From positions 1 to 21,184 of the forward strand of contig DBCE01000155.1 of assembly GCA_002292895.1 (NCBI GenBank): 21,184 bases of DNA, read 5' to 3'. The DNA comes from Phycisphaerales bacterium UBA966 (lineage in GTDB: Bacteria; Planctomycetota; Phycisphaerae; Phycisphaerales; SM1A02). The notes below the pieces were generated by a model. The model was not told the origin of the DNA, did no database searches, and worked only from the letters and a program-made list of their open reading frames with translations. Below are positions 1 through 7,279 of this stretch, piece after piece (positions within the stretch are counted from its first letter, which is position 1; every line of letters starts with the position of its first letter). Both the position numbers and the translations under genes were made by a program.

Positions 1-1
1 C

Positions 2-1270
2 CGCTCCAAGTGGGACCGCAAGAATTACTACTACCCCGATCTTCCGAAGGGGTATCAGATCAGTCAATATGACCTGCCGCTCTGTCACGATGGCGCGTTT
101 GAATTGCCAGTGCCAGCCGGTGGAACGCGCCGCATTGGAATCATTCGTGCGCACCTTGAAGAGGACACCGGCAAGCTCGGCCATGAATTGCCGGGTGGGC
201 ACCATTATGAAGGTTCGCTGGTGGATCTCAATCGCGCGGGCACGCCGCTTTTGGAAGTGGTCACCGCACCAGACTTTGATTGTGCAGCGGATGTAGTGGC
301 ATTTGCACAAGAACTCCGCGGGGTATGCCGATTCCTTGGTGTTACTGAGGGAATCATGCAGAAGGGTCACATGCGCTTCGAGCCCAACATCAACGTCATC
401 ATTGAGCTTGCCGATGGCACCGAAGCGAAGACGCCGATTGTTGAAGTAAAGAATCTCAATTCCTTCAAGGCCTTGCGCGGCGCCATTGAATTTGAGACCG
501 AGGCGCAAGTGACGCGTTGGCGTGAAGACGGCAAAGTCATGGGCCCGGGCGCCAAGAGCACGCGCGGTTGGGACGATGTCAAGTGCGTCACTGTGCTGCA
601 GCGCGAGAAGGAAGACGCGCACGACTATCGATATTTCCCTGACCCAGACTTGGTGCCCGTCGTCGTTGACGATGCATGGCTCGCACGCGTGCACGCGGAA
701 GTACCGGAGTTGCCACTCGCACGTCGCGCGCGCTACGTGGGCGTGTACGGCCTCGAAGAGAAAGACGCCGCGTCACTGGTGGAAGACCGCGACCCGTGCC
801 ACTTCTTTGAAGCGTGCGTCGCCGAGCTCGGCGGCACCGCCAAAGCGGGGTACGCGGCCGGGAAATTCCTCTTGAATCAGCTTGGAAAGCGCGCCAATGA
901 GCAGGGCGTTGGCTTGCATCGCGCGGGTCTTTCGCCGCAGCAGGTGGCCGGCATCGTGACGCTGCGCGAGTCTGGTTCGCTGGGTGCACAGAATGTTGAT
1001 GCGCTGGTGAATGCCCTGGCGGGCACTTCGGACACTGCCGCCGATGCAGCAGCGCGCGCCGGCCTCTTGGTAGTGCGCGACGACGCCGCACTTGATGGAT
1101 GGATCGCGCAGGCCGTCGCCGCCAACGCGCAGGCTGCCGACGACGTGCGCGCGGGCAAGATGAATGCCATTGGTCGAATTGTTGGCGCAGTGATGAAACT
1201 CGCCGGTGGTGCTGTTGATGCCAAGACCGTCAATGAACGGATTGTTTCCAAACTGAGAGAGGGCTCGTGA
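2..1270 (+). CDS. gatB: Aspartyl/glutamyl-tRNA(Asn/Gln) amidotransferase subunit B (5' end missing)
   Basis: This is the glutamine-dependent amidotransferase subunit that binds misacylated Glu-tRNA(Gln) or Asp-tRNA(Asn) and, with GatA and GatC, converts it to Gln- or Asn-tRNA in the cytoplasm. The reading frame is open from base 2, so the gene begins before the window; 422 codons are visible and, compared with the usual length of about 480 residues, roughly 60 are missing. The hallmark GatB run 'YYYPDLPKGYQISQYD' is at the very start, followed by 'GIIRAHLEEDTGKL', 'LVDLNRAGTPLLEVVT' and 'EVKNLNSFKAL', and then the 'DYRYFPDPDL' region. The C-terminal third matches the helical tRNA-binding tail (YqeY-like), including 'GKMNAIGRIVGAVMK'. 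The stop codon overlaps the next start (ATGA at 1267-1272), indicating an operon with hpt. The family call is very secure. Confidence 0.97.
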   Translation, partial: RSKWDRKNYYYPDLPKGYQISQYDLPLCHDGAFELPVPAGGTRRIGIIRAHLEEDTGKLGHELPGGHHYEGSLVDLNRAGTPLLEVVTAPDFDCAADVVAFAQELRGVCRFLGVTEGIMQKGHMRFEPNINVIIELADGTEAKTPIVEVKNLNSFKALRGAIEFETEAQVTRWREDGKVMGPGAKSTRGWDDVKCVTVLQREKEDAHDYRYFPDPDLVPVVVDDAWLARVHAEVPELPLARRARYVGVYGLEEKDAASLVEDRDPCHFFEACVAELGGTAKAGYAAGKFLLNQLGKRANEQGVGLHRAGLSPQQVAGIVTLRESGSLGAQNVDALVNALAGTSDTAADAAARAGLLVVRDDAALDGWIAQAVAANAQAADDVRAGKMNAIGRIVGAVMKLAGGAVDAKTVNERIVSKLREGS

Positions 1271-1836
1271 TGAATGGTGAATCTCCTGCTGCGCGCGCCA
1301 CGCTTGGATCAGTAGTGGTGTCCGCCGACGCCATTGCCGCGCGTATTCCTGCGCTCGCGCGCGAGATCGTCGCGTGGATGGGCGAAGGCGACGACGATGT
1401 GGTGATCGTTCCGGTGATGACCGGCGCATTCATCTTTGCTGCCGACTTGGTGCGGCACATGCCGGTGCGCATGCGCATCACGCTTGCCACCGTCTCCAGT
1501 TACCCGGGCGATGCCACCACCAGTCAGGGCGTTCGTCCGCTTGGTGAACTGCCCGCCAAACTGCAGGGTCGCCGCGTGTTGGTGATTGATGACGTGCTGG
1601 ATTCTGGCCGCACGTTGAACTTCCTACGCGAGCAGTTTGAGGCGCAGCATCCCGCACGATTCGCTACCGCAGTGCTTCTCCGCAAGACCATTCCAAGCGC
1701 ACTTGCTACCAAGTGCGAGTTTGTTGGCTTTGATGTCCCCGATGAATTTGTCGTGGGTTACGGCCTCGACTTTGATGGCTGCTTCCGCAACCTTCCTGAG
1801 GTGCGCATCCTTCATCCCGCAGCGAGCACCCCGTGA
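1270..1836 (+). CDS. hpt: Hypoxanthine-guanine phosphoribosyltransferase
   Basis: The 188-residue protein belongs to the type I phosphoribosyltransferases and most resembles hypoxanthine phosphoribosyltransferase, which salvages hypoxanthine or guanine with PRPP to give IMP or GMP in the cytoplasm. The PRPP-binding loop 'VLVIDDVLDSGRT' is at about residues 103-115, 'VPVMTGAFIFAADL' at 47-60 matches the family's N-terminal signature, and 'PDEFVVGYGLDFDG' near 157-170 is the typical purine-pocket region. I chose ATG 1270 over the in-frame GTG 1267 because the Shine-Dalgarno run GAGAGAGGG (1255-1263) is better spaced from it; the start overlaps the gatB stop. Its own stop overlaps the GTG of the next gene. 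Specificity among hypoxanthine, guanine and xanthine cannot be decided by eye. Confidence 0.92.
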   Translation: MNGESPAARATLGSVVVSADAIAARIPALAREIVAWMGEGDDDVVIVPVMTGAFIFAADLVRHMPVRMRITLATVSSYPGDATTSQGVRPLGELPAKLQGRRVLVIDDVLDSGRTLNFLREQFEAQHPARFATAVLLRKTIPSALATKCEFVGFDVPDEFVVGYGLDFDGCFRNLPEVRILHPAASTP

Positions 1837-2378
1837 AATCGGAGCGCACGTCGTTTGCGGCCACTGCGCTCGACGAGGCTGGTATCCCGCTCTTTGCGGC
1901 GTCGATGCTGGAGCCAAGCGAGATCATTGTTGGCGTGTGGCGCCCAAGTGTGGCGTGGATTGCGCTGCGCTCTGCCCGCGGCGTCTCGGTGTTGGTAGTC
2001 GTCACCTTGCTCGCTGCGGCAACTGCCGGATGGGCGCAGCAATCATGGGAGTGGCTCGTTCTCCAGGCCGGGGCAGTGCTCATCTGCGCTCGCCTGGGAG
2101 CCGCCGGCGCGGAATGGGCAAGCCGCGTCTATGTGCTCACCGATCGCCGCGTGTTACGCCGGCGCGGTGTCTTGGCGCCAACGGTGTACTCCGCCAACTT
2201 AAACGCTTTGCAACGGGTGGAACTGCTGCAAACACGCATCGACCGCGCGCTCCGGTCCGGCACCATCACCTTTAGTTCGCGACACGAAGGCCACTATGAC
2301 GCCGCGTGGGTCATGATTTCCAATGCCGCAGAAGTGCTCGCGCTCATTGAAGAAACGCGCCGCCGCTATCGCCGCTGA
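1833..2378 (+). CDS. Small membrane protein with bacterial PH-like domain
   Basis: This 181-residue protein has no recognised enzymatic motif. Two hydrophobic segments (about residues 47-64 and 71-92) suggest a membrane hairpin. The stretch after them, starting 'RVYVLTDRRVLRRRGVL' (98-114) and running to about 171, has the look of the bPH2/DUF304 bacterial pleckstrin-homology-like domain, in which such a 'YxLTdrRv' strand is typical. The GTG start at 1833 overlaps the hpt stop codon (GTGA), so the protein is probably translationally coupled to hpt and is the last gene of the gatB-hpt unit. It converges on the DnaJ-like gene with only 22 bp between the stops. The domain call is from pattern only, and its biological role is unknown. 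Confidence 0.7.
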   Translation: MKSERTSFAATALDEAGIPLFAASMLEPSEIIVGVWRPSVAWIALRSARGVSVLVVVTLLAAATAGWAQQSWEWLVLQAGAVLICARLGAAGAEWASRVYVLTDRRVLRRRGVLAPTVYSANLNALQRVELLQTRIDRALRSGTITFSSRHEGHYDAAWVMISNAAEVLALIEETRRRYRR

Positions 2379-2400
2379 GGTGACGCCCCGATTGAATGGA

Positions 2401-3381
2401 TTACTGATTCCACTGCGCGCCAGTGCGCGGGTTCGGCAGTGATGCCGCCAGCTTCTCAAGCAGTTCACGCGCCGCTGGATCAAGTTCCTTGGGTGCTTCA
2501 ATCTGAATCACCGCATGGAAATCACCAGCGGTTCCCTTGGCGGGCTGAATACCTTTGCCCTTGACCCGTAGGTGTTGGCCACTCTTCACACCCGCAGGAA
2601 CTTTGAGTTGCACGCTTCCAGAAATCAACGGCACGCGCACGGTGGTACCCAGCGCCGCTTCGGCAATCGTCACCGGTACATCCATCAAGATGTCATCGCC
2701 CTCACGGCGGAACCACGGGTGCGGCGAAACATGAATGGTGATGATTAGATCACCACGCGGACCGCCCGCTGCGCTCACGCCGCCTTTGCCGCGTACCGCC
2801 AGTTTCGTTCCGCTGGCAATGCCCGCAGGAATGCGAACTTCGATCGACTCACCTTCAAGCCGGAACGATCGCGTTCCGCCCAGCACCGCCGTGGTGAAGT
2901 CGATCGTCTCCGAAGCGGGCGCGTTTCGGCCTGGCTGCGGCGTGTCGTCTTCTTCGTCGCCTTCGAATCCACCGAAGCCACGCCCGCGCGCACTGCGTGG
3001 TCCGCCGCGCCCGAACATCGATCCAAAGACATCTTCGAAAGTGGACGGATCAACGTTCTGCCATGACTGACCGCCGCCACCGCCAAATGGTCCAGCGCCG
3101 CCGAACGGATCGCCGCCTCCCGGACCACCGCGCTGACCGCCGCCGCCGCCGGTGGGGCCACTCTTCACACCGGCAATGCCAAACTGGTCATACATCTTGC
3201 GCTTTTCTGGATCCGCAAGAATGTCATACGCCTCTTGGATTTCCTTGAAGCGCGCGTCAGCACCGGGCTCCTTGTTGACGTCTGGATGAAACTTACGCAC
3301 CAGCCCGCGATGCGCCTTCTTCAGGTCATCCGCGCTTGCGGTCTTTGAAACGCCAAGGAGCTTGTAGAGATCACTTTCCAT
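2401..3381 (-). CDS. DnaJ-class (CbpA-like) co-chaperone without zinc finger
   Basis: The 326-residue protein is a J-domain co-chaperone that would stimulate an Hsp70 (DnaK) ATPase and deliver unfolded clients. The J domain occupies residues 1-67, with the catalytic HPD at 32-34 and 'RFKEIQEAYDILADPEKR' just after. A long Gly/Phe-rich linker spans about 74-147 and ends in an acidic patch. The two C-terminal beta-sandwich domains (about 155-295) contain 'VRIPAGIASGTKLAVRGKG' and 'VPAGVKSGQHLRVKGKG'. The four CxxCxGxG repeats of canonical DnaJ are absent, so it is a type II, CbpA-like protein and not the classical dnaJ. The frame stays open upstream to 3738, but the start at 3381 gives the standard J-domain beginning 'MESDLYKLLGV'; no clear Shine-Dalgarno is seen. 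It is divergent from the polyferredoxin gene with only 19 bp between starts. Confidence 0.93.
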   Translation of the reverse strand: MESDLYKLLGVSKTASADDLKKAHRGLVRKFHPDVNKEPGADARFKEIQEAYDILADPEKRKMYDQFGIAGVKSGPTGGGGGQRGGPGGGDPFGGAGPFGGGGGQSWQNVDPSTFEDVFGSMFGRGGPRSARGRGFGGFEGDEEDDTPQPGRNAPASETIDFTTAVLGGTRSFRLEGESIEVRIPAGIASGTKLAVRGKGGVSAAGGPRGDLIITIHVSPHPWFRREGDDILMDVPVTIAEAALGTTVRVPLISGSVQLKVPAGVKSGQHLRVKGKGIQPAKGTAGDFHAVIQIEAPKELDPAARELLEKLAASLPNPRTGAQWNQ

Positions 3382-3400
3382 TGCGGGAGCAGCGGAGTAT

Positions 3401-5437
3401 ATGGCCCGTGGTTGGCAGTCCCCGCATCCGGTACGGCGTACGATTCCCTGCGCGATGGACTCATGTACCCCACGAACATCCGACCGCCCCGTTTCGATCG
3501 CGCTTCCGGTACTTCCTTCAGCCAGTGCGTCGCAGCGAACATCGTTCGGATCACGCCGGGGTTGGGTGCGTGCCGCAGTGCTCGCCGGTGTGTGGCTCTT
3601 CATGATTGGGCACCTGGTGCAGTGGCTGGCGCTGGGCACCACGCTGGCGCCCATTGAGCCAAGTGAATCGATGCAGACCGTGAAAGATGGCATCATCACG
3701 GTGGGCGCAATCTTCTTTGGCGTGGCGCTGCTTTCCACCGCACTACTGGGACGATGGTTTTGCGGTTGGGGCTGCCACTGGGTGGCAATTCAGGACGCAA
3801 CAGCGTGGGCGCTCGCGCGCGTCGGCATTCGCCCCAAGCCATTTCGATCACGCCTGCTGGTGTGGTTACCTCTCTGCCTCGCGCTCTACATGTTTGTGTG
3901 GCCGCTGTTCTATCGATTCGCTGTTGCGCCGTGGATTCAGCCGGACCTGCGTTGGCCTGGTTTCACAACGCAGGTGATGACGCAGGATTTCTGGGCAACA
4001 TTCCCGGGTCTTGCCATGGGCATTCCCTTTGTGTTTGTCTCAGGCATCTTGGTGGTGTGGCTTCTTGGTTCCAAGGGCTACTGCACCTATGGGTGTCCGT
4101 ACGGCGGCTTCTTTGCACCCGTTGATGAACTCGCGCCCATGCGCATTGTGGTGGATCATGATCGCTGCCACTCATGCGGCGTATGCACCGCGGTGTGCAC
4201 CAGCAACGTGCGAGTGCATGAGGAAATCAAAGACTTTGGCATGGTGGTCGATGCCGGATGCATGAAGTGCATGGACTGCGTCAGCAGCTGCCCGAACGAA
4301 GCACTGAGCTTTGGAATTGGAAAGCCAGCGGTACTGATTGATCGCACTGCATCTCGCTCCGCTGCTTCTGCAGAACGACGGTGGGACCTTTCGTGGACAG
4401 AAGAGATTGTCTTTGCGCTGCTTGGTGTGCTGACGCTCTTTGCAGTGCGCGGCATTTACATTGGCGTGCCACTTCTCTTTGCATCGGGAATCGCAGCGTG
4501 CACGGTGTTTGTGTCATGGAAAGCGTGGCGCATCCTGCGCGACCCATCAGTTTCATTTCATGGAATGCGATTACGCCTGAAGGGTAAGTTGGGACCATCC
4601 GGCATCACTTGGCTTGCCGCCGCCGCGTTGCTCCTCGCCAGCGTTTCGTACGTTGGCTTGCTGAACGGCATCACGTGGCTGGCAGACCGCGCCGATGCGC
4701 GCGTCACCCTTCCAGCGGAATACATCTTCTCCACCGATGCGCAAGCGCCGGAAGCATCCATGCAGCAAAGCGCCGAACGCGCGCTGCAGCTCTATGCCTT
4801 GGTAGCAGCCGCGCCGGAAGGCTGGTCGATCATTCCAGCCGGATGGCGCCAAGTTGACCTGCGCCGCGCCTATCTGAGCGCAGCGATTCGGGACATGCCA
4901 ACGGCCGAACGCCTCGTGCGCGGCTCATGGAAACGCGATGGAGCCGATGAAGCGACCGCCGCGGTCATCGGGCGAATCATTCGTTCGTTTGTCTCACGTA
5001 CGCCGGATGCCATTGCGTGGTACGACGAAGCCCTCGACGCACATCCAGATTGGCAGCGCTTGCGTGAAGAACAAATCACGTGGCTTGATCAAGAAGGTGA
5101 ATACGCGCGAGTCATTCAGAGCGCTCGGCAAGGGCTCGCGGCGCGTCCCAACGATTTGCTTGCCATGCGGCGTCTGTCGCTGGCGCTGGTCGAGCGCGGG
5201 ACCATGCCACTGGAAATTGATGAGGGCGTGGATTTGATTCGGCAAACCATCAGTATGGTTCCCAACAATGGATTTGCCCACGCCGCACTTGCGCGCGGAC
5301 TCATGCGCCAGCAGCACTTTGACGAGGCGATGGCGGAGTTCGCGCGCGCGCTGGAGCTGGAGCCCAACTCGGACGTGATTCGGTCAATGTTTGAAGAGGC
5401 CCAAGCGCAGCGCGGGTCTGCCGGATCAGGCGGTTGA
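3401..5437 (+). CDS. NapH/NosR/CcoG-like membrane polyferredoxin fused to TPR tail
   Basis: The 678-residue membrane protein is predicted to move electrons across or along the membrane, or to serve respiratory-enzyme assembly, as in the NapH/NosR/CcoG group; its exact partner is unknown. Hydrophobic segments lie near residues 57-80, 97-118, 151-175, 201-224, 337-375 and 402-425. Two membrane-edge cysteine motifs occur: C121/C125 in 'FCGWGCHW' and C228/C232 in 'YCTYGCPYG'. Two ferredoxin [4Fe-4S] motifs follow: C256, C259, C262, C266 and C287, C290, C293, C297. Residues from about 530 to 670 contain TPR-like helices, clearest at 'AHAALARGLMRQQHFDEAMAEFARALELEPNS'-type spacing near 626-657. The first CxxxCP motif has His in place of Pro. 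ATG 3455 is an alternative start giving a shorter N-terminus. It could be annotated simply as '4Fe-4S binding protein'. Confidence 0.85.
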   Translation: MARGWQSPHPVRRTIPCAMDSCTPRTSDRPVSIALPVLPSASASQRTSFGSRRGWVRAAVLAGVWLFMIGHLVQWLALGTTLAPIEPSESMQTVKDGIITVGAIFFGVALLSTALLGRWFCGWGCHWVAIQDATAWALARVGIRPKPFRSRLLVWLPLCLALYMFVWPLFYRFAVAPWIQPDLRWPGFTTQVMTQDFWATFPGLAMGIPFVFVSGILVVWLLGSKGYCTYGCPYGGFFAPVDELAPMRIVVDHDRCHSCGVCTAVCTSNVRVHEEIKDFGMVVDAGCMKCMDCVSSCPNEALSFGIGKPAVLIDRTASRSAASAERRWDLSWTEEIVFALLGVLTLFAVRGIYIGVPLLFASGIAACTVFVSWKAWRILRDPSVSFHGMRLRLKGKLGPSGITWLAAAALLLASVSYVGLLNGITWLADRADARVTLPAEYIFSTDAQAPEASMQQSAERALQLYALVAAAPEGWSIIPAGWRQVDLRRAYLSAAIRDMPTAERLVRGSWKRDGADEATAAVIGRIIRSFVSRTPDAIAWYDEALDAHPDWQRLREEQITWLDQEGEYARVIQSARQGLAARPNDLLAMRRLSLALVERGTMPLEIDEGVDLIRQTISMVPNNGFAHAALARGLMRQQHFDEAMAEFARALELEPNSDVIRSMFEEAQAQRGSAGSGG

Positions 5438-5457
5438 CCGCACGGGTGCCGGGTGAG

Positions 5458-7029
5458 TTAAATCGCCGATCCCCAACGGCTCAGCAGGCGCCCCAAGTCG
5501 CCGCCACCAACGATGCCGTCATCATCAAGGTCAGCGTCGCAGTCATAACCGCTTGTGCCCCAGCGGCCCAGCAGTTCGCCGAGATCGATGCCGTTGATGA
5601 CGCCATCCTTATTCAGGTCACCTACACCGGCGGCGGTGCGCGCAAGTCGGACCGCGACGCCGCTATCGATTCGTCCCCATCCGGTGCGTTCATCGAAGCC
5701 GGCATTTGAGACATCAGTGCATGACTGCACCAGTAATTCAATGAGTTGTGTTGGTGAAGCGTTCGGCGCAACCGCGTGCATCAGTGACAGCGTGCCAGTT
5801 GCAAATGGCGCGGCCATACTGGTGCCGGACTTCAACTCAACGCTTTCGGTGCCAACGCAGGAGAGAATGGAGACGCCTGGTGCGGCCATGTCAACCTCTG
5901 GTCCGATGGCGGTTGATCCCGCTGGAGAGTCGAGCGCATCCAGCGATCCAACCGCTAGCACTTCCGCCCAACGCGCGGGCCACGCCACGCCACCCAAGCC
6001 GGTGTTTCCCGACGATGCCACTAACAGCGCGCCGCCACCAATGGAGTACGTCACCGCATCCCGCAGGTACTGCGTGCCGACGGAATATTGCAGGCTCATG
6101 TTGATGATGTCGGCGCCATGATCCGTGGCCCAGACCAAGCCATCGGCGAGCCAACTGGAGAAGCCAGTGCAACCACTCAGAACGACCACCGGCATGATGC
6201 GTGCCTGCCAATCAAGGCCCGCAATCGCCACTCCGTTGTTGCCAGAAGCGGCGGCAATGCCAGCGACATGCGTGCCGTGATCGGAGCATTGGTCGGCGAT
6301 ATCAGTGGTGCCAGCGGGAACATTCCAGCCCGCAATCATGCGCGGCGCAAAGTCAACATGTTCAGTGATTCCGCTATCCATGACGGCAATGACTGTCGAT
6401 GCCGAACCGGTACTCACATGCCACGCAGCGCGCGCGTGGATATCAGCGCCTGGCAATCCGGAAAGCCCGTTGACAATTTGACCAGTGTTCTCCAGCCCCC
6501 AGCACTGCGTGTAGTACGGATCGTTCGGCGCTGGCGCATCGCTGGCGATGCCACCGATGACATCCAACTCGGCAATCTCAATGGTGCCGCGCGCCGCTTG
6601 AAGGCGAGCAATCAGCGCGGGGGTCGCGGTGCCCACAGGTACCGAAATGGTTTGCCAACGATCAAGTCCAAGGGCGGTTGCGCGGGCAGCATCACTGAAG
6701 CCAACCGTGGACGCACGTGTGGCGCTCGTTGCGCCGATTTGCGTGAGCACCTTGGTGAGTGCGGCATCGCGGAGTCCATTGGGTTGCGTGACCGTCACCA
6801 CGTGGTTGACATCAATACTGATGCGCGCACCCGCAACGAGTTTCACCATGACATGGTCGCTCGACCATCCACCCGTGCGATCCGCGGCCCACATCCATTC
6901 GTCCGCGGCACCAACCGCAAGCGCTGGCGCTGTTGCCAACGCAGGCGGCGCAGCACCGATGGTTGGCGCAACAACCATTACCGCGGCAAGCGCGGCGCTG
7001 GAGAAGAGTGGGTAGGTGAGCAATGTCAT
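5458..7029 (-). CDS. Secreted S8 (subtilisin-like) serine protease with dockerin-like C-terminus
   Basis: The 523-residue protein is a subtilase of peptidase family S8, probably exported. Residues 1-40 are hydrophobic and Ala-rich, like a signal peptide. Residues 41-160 are a poorly conserved propeptide-like part. The catalytic domain has Asp218 in 'VIAVMDSGI', His251 in 'DHGTHVAGIAA', the oxyanion-hole Asn342 in 'ASSGNTG' and Ser404 in 'SGTSMAAP', so the triad is complete. Residues 469-520 carry two dockerin or EF-hand-like repeats, 'GDLNKDGVINGIDLGELL' and 'DADLDDDGIVGGGDLGRLL', each ending RWG; such tails are common on exported planctomycete proteins and probably bind calcium. The start is uncertain: ATG 7029 begins right at the hydrophobic segment with no Shine-Dalgarno, while ATG 7116 in the same frame adds 29 residues including arginines. 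Substrate is unknown. Confidence 0.92.
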   Translation of the reverse strand: MTLLTYPLFSSAALAAVMVVAPTIGAAPPALATAPALAVGAADEWMWAADRTGGWSSDHVMVKLVAGARISIDVNHVVTVTQPNGLRDAALTKVLTQIGATSATRASTVGFSDAARATALGLDRWQTISVPVGTATPALIARLQAARGTIEIAELDVIGGIASDAPAPNDPYYTQCWGLENTGQIVNGLSGLPGADIHARAAWHVSTGSASTVIAVMDSGITEHVDFAPRMIAGWNVPAGTTDIADQCSDHGTHVAGIAAASGNNGVAIAGLDWQARIMPVVVLSGCTGFSSWLADGLVWATDHGADIINMSLQYSVGTQYLRDAVTYSIGGGALLVASSGNTGLGGVAWPARWAEVLAVGSLDALDSPAGSTAIGPEVDMAAPGVSILSCVGTESVELKSGTSMAAPFATGTLSLMHAVAPNASPTQLIELLVQSCTDVSNAGFDERTGWGRIDSGVAVRLARTAAGVGDLNKDGVINGIDLGELLGRWGTSGYDCDADLDDDGIVGGGDLGRLLSRWGSAI

Positions 7030-7171
7030 CTGCAGAATCAATACGCACGTCGACCGTCTGGCGGTCGGGAAAGTCGGAACCTGCTCAACAGTAAGGTGTG
7101 AGCGCACCGGCGCCATGAAAATCGCCCGAGTCTTCCGCGAAAGTCCGGGAACCCACCGTGGAGCCTCAGAT

Positions 7172-7200
7172 TTGCGGCGAACAGGCGCGACCGATAGCAT
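7172..7200 (+). promoter_or_regulatory. Possible metK promoter
   Basis: TTGCGG (7172-7177) and TAGCAT (7195-7200) are separated by 17 nt. The match to the sigma-70 consensus is modest (three and four of six bases). It would give a leader of about 70 nt that includes the hairpin at 7210-7229. Confidence 0.3.
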
Positions 7201-7209
7201 GAGGGCGAT

Positions 7210-7229
7210 CCATCCGAGTATCCGGATGG
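7210..7229 (+). other. Perfect 7-bp hairpin in the metK leader
   Basis: CCATCCG (7210-7216), loop AGTATC (7217-7222) and CGGATGG (7223-7229) form a perfect inverted repeat about 50 nt before the metK start. There is no T-tract after it, so it is not a simple terminator. It may be a leader structure or a protein site. Confidence 0.5.
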
Positions 7230-7279
7230 TCGGATTGATCCCGTTCCGAACGCACATTTCTCCCAGTACTGGAGCCGAC

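Larger units (their letters stand above)
7030..7279. other. 250-bp divergent intergenic region between the S8 protease and metK
   Basis: This is the longest stretch without a confident gene. It contains a possible metK promoter, a hairpin at 7210-7229, a small stem over the metK ribosome-binding site, and a further 6-bp inverted repeat CGACCG-TCTGG-CGGTCG at 7051-7067 close to the protease start. Part of it (7030-7116) could code for an extended protease N-terminus. No known SAM riboswitch class could be recognised by eye. Confidence 0.6.

Noticed and set aside
773..1429. Long antisense frame opposite gatB and hpt
   Set aside because: It has no recognisable motif and an Arg/Ser/His-rich composition typical of a shadow of a GC-rich gene; the + strand genes are certain.
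3382..3738. N-terminal extension of the DnaJ-like protein to the upstream open frame
   Set aside because: The extra 119 residues are not J-domain-like, overlap the divergent polyferredoxin gene, and the standard J-domain begins exactly at ATG 3381.
6088..7101. 337-codon + strand frame opposite the S8 protease
   Set aside because: The protease has a full catalytic triad on the - strand; the + frame is Arg-rich and featureless.
7016..7279. N-terminal extension of MetK
   Set aside because: MetK begins canonically at 7280 with a good ribosome-binding site; the upstream frame is an intergenic read-through.
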